Assembly (NCBI RefSeq): GCF_009938225.1
Contig: NZ_AP019658.1
Coordinates: 1,364,001 to 1,428,000, forward strand
DNA from: Vibrio ponticus
Lineage (GTDB): Bacteria > Pseudomonadota > Gammaproteobacteria > Enterobacterales > Vibrionaceae
Direction: 5' to 3'
DNA length: 64,000 nucleotides
Made by a program: the position numbers and the translations under genes. Under the pieces are notes generated by a model, which had not been told where the DNA came from, did no database searches, and saw only the letters and a list, made by a program, of their open reading frames with translations. Numbering within the stretch: position 1 is the stretch's first letter; every line of letters starts with the position of its first letter. Positions 1-8,219 of this stretch are shown here, piece after piece.

Positions 1-192
1 TTTTCTCTTCATTGATCCTTGATGTTGGCTAACTCTCTTTATGCAAAAGGATCAATAACCAAAGGTGTAAATTTAATACTCACATCTAGCTAGAGATAAA
101 CTTATCGATCGGGGAGCATAATGAGTTAAACAGCACTATATTTTATCCAGTAAAGCTTAACTCCTAGGCTTTTATACCAGTAAGGATTTGAT
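1..192. promoter_or_regulatory. Leader region upstream of gadB
   Basis: No gene is seen here. A 10-bp perfect inverted repeat (ATTGATCCTT at 11-20, complement at 47-56, 26-base loop) lies at the left edge; it could end an upstream transcript or be an operator. The last bases before the ATG at 193 carry the ribosome site TAAGGA. No confident -35/-10 pair was assigned. Confidence 0.4.
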
Positions 193-1587
193 ATGCCTCT
201 ACATAAGAAATCCACCCTTTCAGGGTCAGTTCTAGACGATGTTTACTCAGCAAAAGACCTCTCTGTCGTTATGCCCAAGTACCGTATTCCTGATAATGAA
301 CAAGCGGCAACGCACGCCTACCAAGTGGTACACGATGAGCTGATGCTTGATGGGAACTCGAGACAAAACTTAGCCACATTTTGTCAAACATGGGTTGAAG
401 ATGAAGTGCATACGCTGATGAACGAATGCATTGATAAAAACATGATTGATAAGGATGAATATCCGCAAACCGCTGAACTTGAATCACGCTGTGTCCATAT
501 GCTCGCTGATCTTTGGCATGCCCCTGATGCCGCGAACCCGATGGGTTGCTCTACCACCGGTTCCAGTGAAGCCGCCATGCTGGGTGGGATGGCGCTAAAA
601 TGGGCTTGGCGAGAAAAAATGAAAGCGCAAGGCAAACCAACGGATAAACCCAACTTGGTCTGTGGTCCGGTGCAAGTCTGCTGGCATAAGTTTGCCCGTT
701 ATTGGGATATCGAACTAAGAGAAATCCCGATGGAAGGCTCACGCCTTATCATGACGCCTGAAGAAGTCATTAAGCGCTGTGATGAAAATACCATCGGTGT
801 TGTTCCTACCTTAGGGGTAACATTCACTTGTCAATATGAACCGGTAAAAGCGGTACACGAAGCACTCGATCGCCTACAAGAGGAAACAGGTCTCGACATT
901 CCTATTCACGTCGATGGTGCCAGTGGTGGTTTTCTTGCGCCATTTTGCCAACCAGAGCTGGAATGGGATTTCCGTCTACCACGGGTAAAATCTATCAATG
1001 CTTCTGGTCACAAATTTGGTCTCGCCCCGCTCGGTGTGGGCTGGGTGGTATGGCGTGATGCTGAGGCGCTTCACCCTGATCTGATTTTCAACGTCAATTA
1101 CTTAGGCGGCAACATGCCAACCTTCGCGCTGAACTTCTCGCGCCCTGGTGGTCAAATCGTCGCGCAATATTATAACTTCCTTCGTCTTGGACGTGAGGGC
1201 TACACCAAAATCCATAATGCCTGCTACGAGACGGCGCAATATCTTGCCAATGAAATTGAGCAGATGGGACCATTTGAGATCATCTATGATGGTCGCGGTG
1301 GGATTCCCGCCCTTAGCTGGACGTTAAAAGCGGGAGAAAATCCGGGCTTTAACCTCTATGACTTATCCGACCGTATTCGCTCACGTGGCTGGCAAATTGC
1401 CGCTTACGCGATGCCAGCCAATCGGGAAGATCTTGTCATTATGCGGATTCTGGTTCGTCATGGTTTTAGCCGCGATCTCGGCGATCTGCTGATCCAAGAT
1501 CTCAAACATTGCGTCGAATTCTTCAAACAACATCCTGTCATCAACGGCAGCGATGCAGATGAATCCAGCAATTTCAATCACGGTTAA
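193..1587 (+). CDS. gadB: Glutamate decarboxylase (PLP-dependent)
   Basis: Converts glutamate to GABA and CO2 in the cytoplasm, consuming a proton, so it works in acid resistance. The 464-aa length matches E. coli GadA/GadB (466 aa). The PLP lysine is K274 in the motif SGHKFG, and HVDGASGGF around 239-247 supplies the cofactor-binding aspartate of group II decarboxylases. The start follows TAAGGATTTGAT. A hairpin and 62 bases separate it from the exchanger at 1650, so the two form an acid-stress operon. Family assignment is secure. Induction by acid is inferred from the pairing, since no regulator lies next to it in the window. Confidence 0.96.
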   Translation: MPLHKKSTLSGSVLDDVYSAKDLSVVMPKYRIPDNEQAATHAYQVVHDELMLDGNSRQNLATFCQTWVEDEVHTLMNECIDKNMIDKDEYPQTAELESRCVHMLADLWHAPDAANPMGCSTTGSSEAAMLGGMALKWAWREKMKAQGKPTDKPNLVCGPVQVCWHKFARYWDIELREIPMEGSRLIMTPEEVIKRCDENTIGVVPTLGVTFTCQYEPVKAVHEALDRLQEETGLDIPIHVDGASGGFLAPFCQPELEWDFRLPRVKSINASGHKFGLAPLGVGWVVWRDAEALHPDLIFNVNYLGGNMPTFALNFSRPGGQIVAQYYNFLRLGREGYTKIHNACYETAQYLANEIEQMGPFEIIYDGRGGIPALSWTLKAGENPGFNLYDLSDRIRSRGWQIAAYAMPANREDLVIMRILVRHGFSRDLGDLLIQDLKHCVEFFKQHPVINGSDADESSNFNHG

Positions 1588-1596
1588 TCTCTAACC

Positions 1597-1632
1597 AATG
1601 GTCAGGCTAGAGTCACGCTCTGCCTGACCATT
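1597..1632 (+). terminator. Intercistronic hairpin between gadB and the exchanger
   Basis: An 11-bp perfect stem (AATGGTCAGGC with GCCTGACCATT) whose loop contains a further AGAG/CTCT pairing. There is no U-run after it, only CAAAATAA. It more likely stabilises the gadB 3' end or gives partial termination than ends the operon. Confidence 0.7.
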
Positions 1633-1649
1633 CAAAATAAGGTGGGAAT

Positions 1650-3377
1650 ATGGAATTTCTATTTCATTATTTAGCCGCAAACCCGTTTGTGTTTCTCTTC
1701 CTTTCATTAGCGATTGGCTATCCATTAGGTAGTCTTAGTCTAAAAGGGGTCAGCTTAGGCACAACAGCCGGTACCTTGGTGGTTGGGGTGTTACTCGCCC
1801 TCGCTTCATACTCAATTTATGGTCTTAAGATCGCCGAGCCTGGGCTCGTCTCTGACATCTTCCTAATGATGTTTATGTATGCGATTGGGATGAAAGTGGG
1901 ACCGCAGTTCTTCTCGGGACTTGCTCGAGGCGGGATTGATTTTGTGGTGATTGGTTTAATCGTCGTATTCAGTAACTTCGCTATCGTGATGCTTGGGGCA
2001 AAAATGCTCGGTCTTGAGCCAGGATATGCTGCTGGCATCATCTCTGGAAGTTACACCGTCACGGCAGTGATGGGAGTAGCCCAATCGGCGATTGATTCTG
2101 GCGCATTTAAAATACCAGCAGGCATGACCGCCGATCATATCAGCGCGAATATCGCCGCTGGCTACGCGATTAGCTATGTCCTTTCTACTGTGCTTATCAT
2201 CCTCTTGATCAAATACTTACCTGCCATGTTTGGCATTGATCCAGTCAAAGCAGGTAAAGATGCAGAGGCTGAGTTTTCGACCGGTGGCGATAACGAAAAG
2301 CTACCAAGTACTTTTGGCTTCTCCGATTCAGGCATACTGCCAATCGATGTTCGCGCTTATCAAGTTACCCATGAAGAATTGGTGGGACAAACCGTCAATG
2401 ATCTGTTCCAACAGTTCCCAGATGCAGCCATCCTCAAAGTCGTGCGTGGAGATCAAGTCATTGATGCCGCCGATAATCCGACTCTACAAATGGGCGACAT
2501 CATCGGCATTCGTGGTGAATATCGAGTACTTATCGCCGAAGGTGAAACGGATATCGGTAACGAAGTCGATGAACCGCGTGCACGTAATGTCGATATCGAA
2601 GTAGCTGACATTCACCTTGGTAAATCCATTCATGCTGGCAAAGCGTTGTCAGAGCTGCATGGGGATGTGGGTTTTGGTGTCTACTTCAAAGCGCTATTCA
2701 GACAAGGGCATCAACTGCCATTATTGCCACAAACCCAAGTAGAAGTGGGCGATGTTATCCGAGTCGCGGGTTCAAAATGGTGTGTTGACCAAACCGCCAA
2801 AAAACTCAATGGCGTGGCGATTGTGGAAAGTACGGTCACCGAGACGTTCTACCTCGCACTGGCACTCTTGATTGGCTATGTCTGTGGTCACTTCAGTGTC
2901 AGCATCATGGGTATCCCTTTTGCACTCGGCACTTCAGCTGGCTGTATGCTAACAGGGATCATCTTCTCCTTCCTTCGTACACGCAACCCTACCTTTGGTG
3001 GACCAATGAGCGAAGGGGCAAGAAGCTTTTTGCAAGATATCGGTTTGAACCTATTTGTTGCCGTGCTTGCAGCGAATGTCGGTCCGAAAATTTTGGAGTC
3101 GTTTCAAGGCACCATTGTTATCAAAATCGCGCTATTGGGCGTTACGGCAGCGTTAGTTCCTCCACTGCTTGCTTGGCTCTACGGTTTGTACATTAGAAAG
3201 ATGAACCCAGCGATTCTTGCCGGCGCCTGTGCCGGGGGGCGAAACAGCACACCAGCAATGAAGGGAGCGCAAGACGCAACCCAAAGCGATATGCCAGCCA
3301 TCGGCTATCCCGTACCATACGCCTTAACCTCAGTGATCGTGTTGATTCTGGGTTATATCGCGATGGTTATCGGCTAA
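1650..3377 (+). CDS. AspT/AAE-family amino-acid exchanger
   Basis: A 575-aa inner-membrane protein of the aspartate:alanine exchanger (AAE) family, which also contains AspT, YidE and YbjL. Hydrophobic segments fill residues about 1-185 and 390-575 around a soluble middle (about 205-385) with two RCK-C/TrkA-C-like domains (ILKVVRGDQVID and VEVGDVIRVAG are typical strands). The duplicated membrane halves and the late GGRNSTPA motif fit the family. AspT exchanges aspartate for the decarboxylation product alanine. Next to gadB, glutamate/GABA exchange is the natural inference, replacing the unrelated APC-type GadC. Substrate is not proven. It ends at a strong bidirectional terminator. Confidence 0.85.
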   Translation: MEFLFHYLAANPFVFLFLSLAIGYPLGSLSLKGVSLGTTAGTLVVGVLLALASYSIYGLKIAEPGLVSDIFLMMFMYAIGMKVGPQFFSGLARGGIDFVVIGLIVVFSNFAIVMLGAKMLGLEPGYAAGIISGSYTVTAVMGVAQSAIDSGAFKIPAGMTADHISANIAAGYAISYVLSTVLIILLIKYLPAMFGIDPVKAGKDAEAEFSTGGDNEKLPSTFGFSDSGILPIDVRAYQVTHEELVGQTVNDLFQQFPDAAILKVVRGDQVIDAADNPTLQMGDIIGIRGEYRVLIAEGETDIGNEVDEPRARNVDIEVADIHLGKSIHAGKALSELHGDVGFGVYFKALFRQGHQLPLLPQTQVEVGDVIRVAGSKWCVDQTAKKLNGVAIVESTVTETFYLALALLIGYVCGHFSVSIMGIPFALGTSAGCMLTGIIFSFLRTRNPTFGGPMSEGARSFLQDIGLNLFVAVLAANVGPKILESFQGTIVIKIALLGVTAALVPPLLAWLYGLYIRKMNPAILAGACAGGRNSTPAMKGAQDATQSDMPAIGYPVPYALTSVIVLILGYIAMVIG

Positions 3378-3395
3378 TTGTAAGAGCAAGAAACG

Positions 3396-3442
3396 AAAAA
3401 GGCTCGGTATTCGACAATAAATCGGATACCGAGCCTTTTCTT
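3396..3442. terminator. Bidirectional rho-independent terminator
   Basis: The stem GGCTCGGTAT...ATACCGAGCC (3401-3435, one mismatch region in the loop) is flanked by AAAAA on the left and TTTTCTTTTTT on the right. It ends both the gad operon and the convergent nucleosidase gene. Confidence 0.92.
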
Positions 3443-3459
3443 TTTTAGTGCGGAACGGG

Positions 3460-4209
3460 TTATTTCATCATCTCAAGAATGATCGCGACTGAGTTGTCTG
3501 CTGTCGCTTTTTTCATTTCTTCATAAGTCAAAGCTGCAGAGCCGTCAGCTTTATCAGAAATAGTGCGGATAACGACATAAGGAATATCAAATTGATCAGC
3601 GACTTGTGCCAGTGCAGCCCCTTCCATCTCAACCGCTTTGGCATTGAATTCTTTGTACAGGTAAGCCACTTTTGCTTTGTCTGCAATAAACTGGTCGCCA
3701 GAAACAATCGTACCTGTGGTGACGAGATCTTTACCCAACACAGTTTGCGCTGATTTAAGCGCATGCTTTACCAATGCATCAGACGGTAAGAATTCACGAC
3801 TATCAAAGCCATCCAACAAGCCCATTGGCGCGCCAAACACAGTCAGGTCAACGTCGTGCTGCACGAGTGCTGTCGAAATTACTACATCCATTGGATCGAG
3901 CTCTGGTGCACTCGCCCCCGCGATACCAGTGAAAACAATTGAATCCACACCAAACTCTGTGGCTAATAAGGTGGTCGTTAGCGCGGCATTCACCTTACCG
4001 ACACCTGATTTAGTCACAACGACAGGCTTTCCGTTGAGTTGACCGATATGGAACAAGTGTTTACCAATCGTCTTCTGTTCAACATTGGTGAGTTTAGGCA
4101 GTAGACCTTCAATTTCCACATCCATCGCGCCAACAATAGCGGTACGCTCTGAAGCAGCGGTCACGTTAAAAGAAAGAAGGGTCAGAAAAAGGGCAAAAAA
4201 GCGAAACAT
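3460..4209 (-). CDS. Exported MTA/SAH nucleosidase-like protein
   Basis: A 249-aa nucleoside phosphorylase-superfamily protein related to 5'-methylthioadenosine/S-adenosylhomocysteine nucleosidase (Pfs/MtnN). The fold markers are IVGAMDVEIE at the mature N-terminus, FTGIAGA, the purine-binding AVEMEGAA and a late RTISDKAD with the catalytic aspartate. Unlike cytosolic Pfs (about 232 aa), it starts with a cleavable signal peptide (FRFFALFLTLLSFNVTAA), which puts it in the periplasm. The start is fixed by GAGGAGA eight bases upstream. A role in salvaging extracellular MTA, SAH or related nucleosides is inferred. A PurR-like box lies upstream. Confidence 0.88.
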   Translation of the reverse strand: MFRFFALFLTLLSFNVTAASERTAIVGAMDVEIEGLLPKLTNVEQKTIGKHLFHIGQLNGKPVVVTKSGVGKVNAALTTTLLATEFGVDSIVFTGIAGASAPELDPMDVVISTALVQHDVDLTVFGAPMGLLDGFDSREFLPSDALVKHALKSAQTVLGKDLVTTGTIVSGDQFIADKAKVAYLYKEFNAKAVEMEGAALAQVADQFDIPYVVIRTISDKADGSAALTYEEMKKATADNSVAIILEMMK

Positions 4210-4261
4210 AAAGTAATCTCCTCGATAGGGCGCGAATCATACTTTACAAATCGCTCAATAA

Positions 4262-4286
4262 CAAACGATTGCGCAATCGTTTGCTT
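4262..4286. promoter_or_regulatory. PurR-like operator inside a 22-bp palindrome
   Basis: Positions 4262-4283 form a perfect 22-bp palindrome centred on GCGC. Within it 4271-4286 (GCGCAATCGTTTGCTT) matches 13 of 16 bases of the E. coli PurR consensus as I remember it. It lies 53 bases upstream of the nucleosidase gene start, so purine repression of that gene is a reasonable guess. The palindrome could also serve another LacI-family regulator. Confidence 0.55.
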
Positions 4287-4444
4287 TAAAATAATCACCC
4301 AGTGAGAATTGGTGAATATCGCAGCGGAAATCGCTCATCTCTCACCCTTGTTCATTCTCTCGTTACTTTCAAATCTCAGCCAAGAATCTACGCTTTAAAG
4401 AAAGTCATCGTTTAGGTGGCATCAAAAACAAAGGAAGTAGAGTG

Positions 4445-5995
4445 ATGAGCAAACCCGTGATCGCAGATAACAAGCCTATCAAGGTTGAACTAACACAAGG
4501 TCAGGAGTATTACTTCTGCACCTGTGGACTCTCCAGCAACCAACCTTATTGTGATGGCTCCCATTCTAGTACCGACTTCAAACCCAAAAGCTTTGTTGCC
4601 GAAGAGAGTGGCGATGCTTATCTTTGTCGTTGTAAACATTCCAATGACCTCCCCTTTTGTGATGGTAGCCATAAACAATTTAGCGCCGAGCAAGTGGGAC
4701 AAGAAGGACCGGGCGTACAAATCCAGTCCGCAGAAAAAGCCCCCTCTGCCACCGCTACCGTCGAAGAACCCACCGTGGAGTTTATTCACCAATTAGCCCG
4801 AGAAGGACTAAGCAAAATGGGACATCATGGTCCTATGACATCGATGGGTGTACCTCGCCATCTACTGCCACATTGGGATGATATTCAGGTGATGGTGGCG
4901 CAAATGGCGACGAAACCGCTACAAGAAGATGTACCTGTCAGTAGCGAGCTAGTCATTGGTCCAAATGCGAAAAAGCCGCTCAAGCTTGCGATACCGTTAC
5001 TGGTTTCAGATATGAGCTTTGGCTCGCTGTCCCAAGAAGCCAAGGTGTCATTAGCCACTGGCGCTGAATTAGCTGGGACAGGCATCTGTTCGGGTGAAGG
5101 CGGCATGCTGCCTGAAGAGCAAGCCGCTAACTCTCGTTACTTTTATGAGCTCGCCAGCGCCAAGTTTGGCTACAGCGAAGATAAGTTAAAGCGGGTGCAG
5201 GCGTTCCATTTTAAAGGTGGGCAAGGTGCTAAAACTGGCACCGGCGGGCACTTACCAGGCGCAAAGAACATCGGCAAGATTGCCGAAGTGCGCGGCATTG
5301 AAGCCGGTACCGCGGCGATCTCCCCTCCGACATTTGCCGACCTACATAGCGTGGCAGACTTCAAACGGTTTGCAGATCGTGTTCGTGAAGTCACGGGAGG
5401 CATCCCGATTGGTTTCAAACTCAGTGCCAATCACATCGAGCAAGATATCCAATTCGCTCTCGATGCAAGTGCGGATTACATTATCTTAGATGGTCGTGGC
5501 GGCGGTACAGGTGCTGCACCTGCTATGTTTCGCGACCATATCAGTGTGCCGACCATTCCAGCCTTAGCCAGAGCGAGAGCCTATCTGGATAAAGTGGGCG
5601 CGAGTGGCAATGTCACACTGATCATCACAGGTGGCTTGCGCGTCCCAATGGACTTTGTCAAAGCACTGGCACTGGGTGCAGACGGTATTGCCATTTCCAA
5701 CAGCGCGATGCAATCGATAGGCTGCGTGGCAGCAAGAATGTGTAATACCAATAACTGCCCCGCAGGCATTGCGACTCAAAAAGCCGACTTACGCCAGAGA
5801 CTGAATGTGGAAAAAGCCTCACACCAATTGAAAAATTTCTTTGAAGCGTCAACAGAATTAATGAAAGTGATGGCGCGTGCTTGCGGGCACAGTAATCTCA
5901 GTGATTTTAACCACGATGATCTCGCCACTTGGAATCGAGAAATGGCGCAACTGTCAGGTATTCGTTATTCAGGAATAATACCTTTAGGCAACTAA
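4445..5995 (+). CDS. CDGSH iron-sulfur / glutamate synthase FMN-domain fusion protein
   Basis: About 516 aa. Two N-terminal CDGSH iron-sulfur motifs (CTCG...YCDGSH near residue 25-41 and CRCK...FCDGSH near 61-78) are followed by a glutamate-synthase-like FMN/TIM-barrel domain (about 110-500). GGQGAKTGTGGHLPG, DGRGGGTGAAP and a C-terminal CNTNNCPAGIATQ are typical GltB central/FMN-domain motifs, but the amidotransferase domain of GltB is missing. A GTG at 4442 precedes this ATG; the ATG is better spaced from GGAAG. It is probably a redox enzyme with FMN and several Fe-S clusters. The donor and substrate are unknown, and glutamate synthesis should not be assumed. Confidence 0.85.
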   Translation: MSKPVIADNKPIKVELTQGQEYYFCTCGLSSNQPYCDGSHSSTDFKPKSFVAEESGDAYLCRCKHSNDLPFCDGSHKQFSAEQVGQEGPGVQIQSAEKAPSATATVEEPTVEFIHQLAREGLSKMGHHGPMTSMGVPRHLLPHWDDIQVMVAQMATKPLQEDVPVSSELVIGPNAKKPLKLAIPLLVSDMSFGSLSQEAKVSLATGAELAGTGICSGEGGMLPEEQAANSRYFYELASAKFGYSEDKLKRVQAFHFKGGQGAKTGTGGHLPGAKNIGKIAEVRGIEAGTAAISPPTFADLHSVADFKRFADRVREVTGGIPIGFKLSANHIEQDIQFALDASADYIILDGRGGGTGAAPAMFRDHISVPTIPALARARAYLDKVGASGNVTLIITGGLRVPMDFVKALALGADGIAISNSAMQSIGCVAARMCNTNNCPAGIATQKADLRQRLNVEKASHQLKNFFEASTELMKVMARACGHSNLSDFNHDDLATWNREMAQLSGIRYSGIIPLGN

Positions 5996-6270
5996 TCTTG
6001 TTCCATGTTTTTGTTTAGGGAAGTGGCGAGTATGCGCTTCCCTTTTGATTAACAATACGAATGGGTCAAAGGGTTGTTTGTACCGCTTAAAACGATGAAG
6101 GCTATTTTGACTAGAAGATATTGAATGTTTTTTACGATATACGGAGATGACACACCATTTAAACATTGCTTAACAACCAAGCGCCCAAATTCGAAACTGT
6201 ATTTAAACATAAAAATCCCCCAACAATCGGTTGTCCAACTGTTGGAGGTCAGTTTTAAATGGTATTTTTT
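5996..6270. other. Intergenic stretch between convergent genes
   Basis: AT-rich and without a supportable gene. It contains the terminator at 6211-6250 for the minus-strand gene on its right. No clear terminator was found for the plus-strand gene ending at 5995. Confidence 0.5.
6211..6250 (-). terminator. Rho-independent terminator of the TRIC gene
   Basis: Read on the minus strand, CTCCAACA pairs with TGTTGGGG (one G-U) and is followed by ATTTTT. It lies just downstream of the stop of the gene at 6271-6885. Confidence 0.82.
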
Positions 6271-6885
6271 TTATTTATCAGAATATGCCAGTGGTAATGA
6301 CCAATTAAACAACATTGATGCAAGCCTAATTATAAGTGTCACAACCACACACATAGAGAAAGATGTCATGTTGTCTACACCAACATTCAGAGCCATGGCA
6401 TATGTCATACCACCAATTAGGCAGGACGTCGCGTATATTTCTTTTTTAAGTACGCTAGCCACTTCACCTGTTAGCGAATCTCTAAGGATTCCCCCTCCGC
6501 ATCCTGTAATTACTCCCATGGTCGTTGCTACTACATATGAATCTTGAAACTGCATTGCCTTATCAAATCCAATTCCAACGAACACGGCTAGACCAACTGC
6601 GTCACAAATGACCAATAGCCAGTTTGGTATGGTCTTCTTGTTTCGAACAAGAATGAGTGAAGCAATGCATGTAATTAAGATTGTCCAAAGGTATGTGTTG
6701 TCATTCATCCAAAATACAGGGGTAGCACCAAGTGCAACGTCACGAATCGTTCCGCCTCCAATTGCAGTTAGACCACCAAGGACAACAGCGCCAAACGCGT
6801 CCATTCTGAAGCGTGAAGCAACCAACACACCAGATATCGCAAAAATTGCAGTGCCGAATATATCGAAGAAGTAAATTAATGACAT
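6271..6885 (-). CDS. TRIC/UPF0126-family cation channel (YicG-like)
   Basis: A 204-aa membrane protein of the trimeric intracellular cation channel family (UPF0126/YicG in bacteria). It has two homologous halves of about three helices each, marked by the glycine-rich signatures GGGTIRD (near residue 43-49) and GGGILRD (near 129-135), giving seven predicted helices. Bacterial members are K+/Na+-type channels whose physiology is poorly defined; some are linked to glycine uptake. It follows the D-serine operon, but a terminator at 6906-6925 separates it from the MFS gene. It may be expressed only by read-through or from its own promoter. The ribosome site is weak. Confidence 0.9.
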   Translation of the reverse strand: MSLIYFFDIFGTAIFAISGVLVASRFRMDAFGAVVLGGLTAIGGGTIRDVALGATPVFWMNDNTYLWTILITCIASLILVRNKKTIPNWLLVICDAVGLAVFVGIGFDKAMQFQDSYVVATTMGVITGCGGGILRDSLTGEVASVLKKEIYATSCLIGGMTYAMALNVGVDNMTSFSMCVVVTLIIRLASMLFNWSLPLAYSDK

Positions 6886-6901
6886 ATAAAGAATGTACCA
6901 A

Positions 6902-6930
6902 AGAAAAGCCCTCTTTCGAGAGCTTCTTTA
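6902..6930 (-). terminator. Terminator between MFS carrier and TRIC gene
   Basis: On the minus strand AAGCTCTC and GAGGGCTT pair across a GAAA tetraloop (6906-6925) and run into TTCTTT. It is a good candidate for the main end of the dsdA transcript. Confidence 0.8.
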
Positions 6931-6941
6931 TCAATTAGAAT

Positions 6942-8162
6942 TTAGACAGCTTCGCTGGCTACTAACGGCTTTTCAGCTTTCGACTTAGGGAACATCATCT
7001 GAGCCAAGATAGGACAAACCACCAGAATCACAAGAACGTAGTAGAACGCACTAACAAAGCTGCCAGTCATATCTACTAAGTATCCAACTATCTGTGTGTT
7101 TACCGTAGCCAAAATGTACGACGCAAGCCAGAACGTAGACATAGCAAACATGATTGTGTTTGTTGATGGGTTCTTAAGAAGTTCACGAGGTAGAGAGAAG
7201 ATGAAACTGAACCAAGAAGACAGCATCATACCCGCACCAAACGCACCAGCGACAATAATGTACTCATTTGAGCCAAAGAACATCATGTAAGTTGTAACCG
7301 CCATTATTACTGAGGTGACAGCAAACAGCTTCTTGTATTGAACGCCTTTGCCTTTCAGCCAAATAGATAGTGCCGCACCAACAACAATACCAATCTGGTT
7401 AATTGAAGGGGCAAGGTAAGCAATACTGTCTGCAGGAAGATTTGCATACTCTGCATAGTAAGTCGGCAGGTATGTGAATGGCACTAGGAGCATTAGCAAG
7501 CCTCCAACATACTGAATGATCATGCTCCAAACTACACGAGACTTAACAACGGTCTTAATCTCTGCACGCTTCTCTTCTGGCGTCGGCTCTTGACCTTTTT
7601 CTTGTTTAAAATCCTTGAAGAAGACGACCCAAGCAACAGCAAATGCAAGCGTGATCCAACCGTAAGACGCTAAAAGTGTTTTCCAGCCACCAGCAAATTC
7701 GATTAGAGGCGCTGCAAACATAAGAACAATCGCAGAACCGATAACGTTAGGAATACCATTGATACTGTTAAGCTTCGCTCCCGTTTTTGCATCAAAATAG
7801 TGGGCCACCACAGGTACCATTGATACTAGGCACATCGCGCCACCCAAACCATTTAGAAATCTGATTAGAACAAGCGTGTAAAAGTTATCAGTAAATGGGA
7901 CGAGCACTGCTGTACCAACTAAAAGTAATGCAAGAAGGTAGGATCTTTTGATCCCAAGCTTGTAGGTAACAACGGCAATGCCAAGCGCACCAAGAATTTT
8001 CGCCCAAAGAATTGCGTTGGTCATCATAGCTGACTCGGAAACACCCACACCATAGTCCTGCATGATTTGCGCACCAACCGCGCCAGTGGTACTCCAGCTC
8101 GCACCAAACACGAGATAAACTGCGAACATTAAAAATTCGACAATGTATTTTTCTGATTTCAT
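6942..8162 (-). CDS. MFS transporter of the D-serine locus
   Basis: A 406-aa major facilitator with 12 hydrophobic segments and a charged central loop near residues 185-205 (KDFKQEKGQEPTPEEKRAE). The N-terminal half carries family-like features (WAKILGALGIAV, RFLNGLGGAMCLVS). It lies third in a minus-strand set, dsdA - M20 amidohydrolase - MFS, so it most likely imports the amidohydrolase substrate or D-serine. The enterobacterial permease in this position, DsdX, belongs to the unrelated GntP family, so this is a different carrier type. Substrate is inferred from position only. Confidence 0.85.
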   Translation of the reverse strand: MKSEKYIVEFLMFAVYLVFGASWSTTGAVGAQIMQDYGVGVSESAMMTNAILWAKILGALGIAVVTYKLGIKRSYLLALLLVGTAVLVPFTDNFYTLVLIRFLNGLGGAMCLVSMVPVVAHYFDAKTGAKLNSINGIPNVIGSAIVLMFAAPLIEFAGGWKTLLASYGWITLAFAVAWVVFFKDFKQEKGQEPTPEEKRAEIKTVVKSRVVWSMIIQYVGGLLMLLVPFTYLPTYYAEYANLPADSIAYLAPSINQIGIVVGAALSIWLKGKGVQYKKLFAVTSVIMAVTTYMMFFGSNEYIIVAGAFGAGMMLSSWFSFIFSLPRELLKNPSTNTIMFAMSTFWLASYILATVNTQIVGYLVDMTGSFVSAFYYVLVILVVCPILAQMMFPKSKAEKPLVASEAV

Positions 8163-8183
8163 AGATTGACCTTATTTTATCTT

Positions 8184-8210
8184 GCCACCCCTGCTGCTAG
8201 AGGCGGTGGC
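8184..8210 (-). terminator. Intercistronic hairpin between amidohydrolase and MFS gene
   Basis: GCCACC and GGTGGC form a 6-bp GC-rich stem in the 57-base gap. No U-run follows on the minus strand, so it is probably a stability or attenuation element. Confidence 0.5.
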
Positions 8211-8219
8211 TATAGTTGC

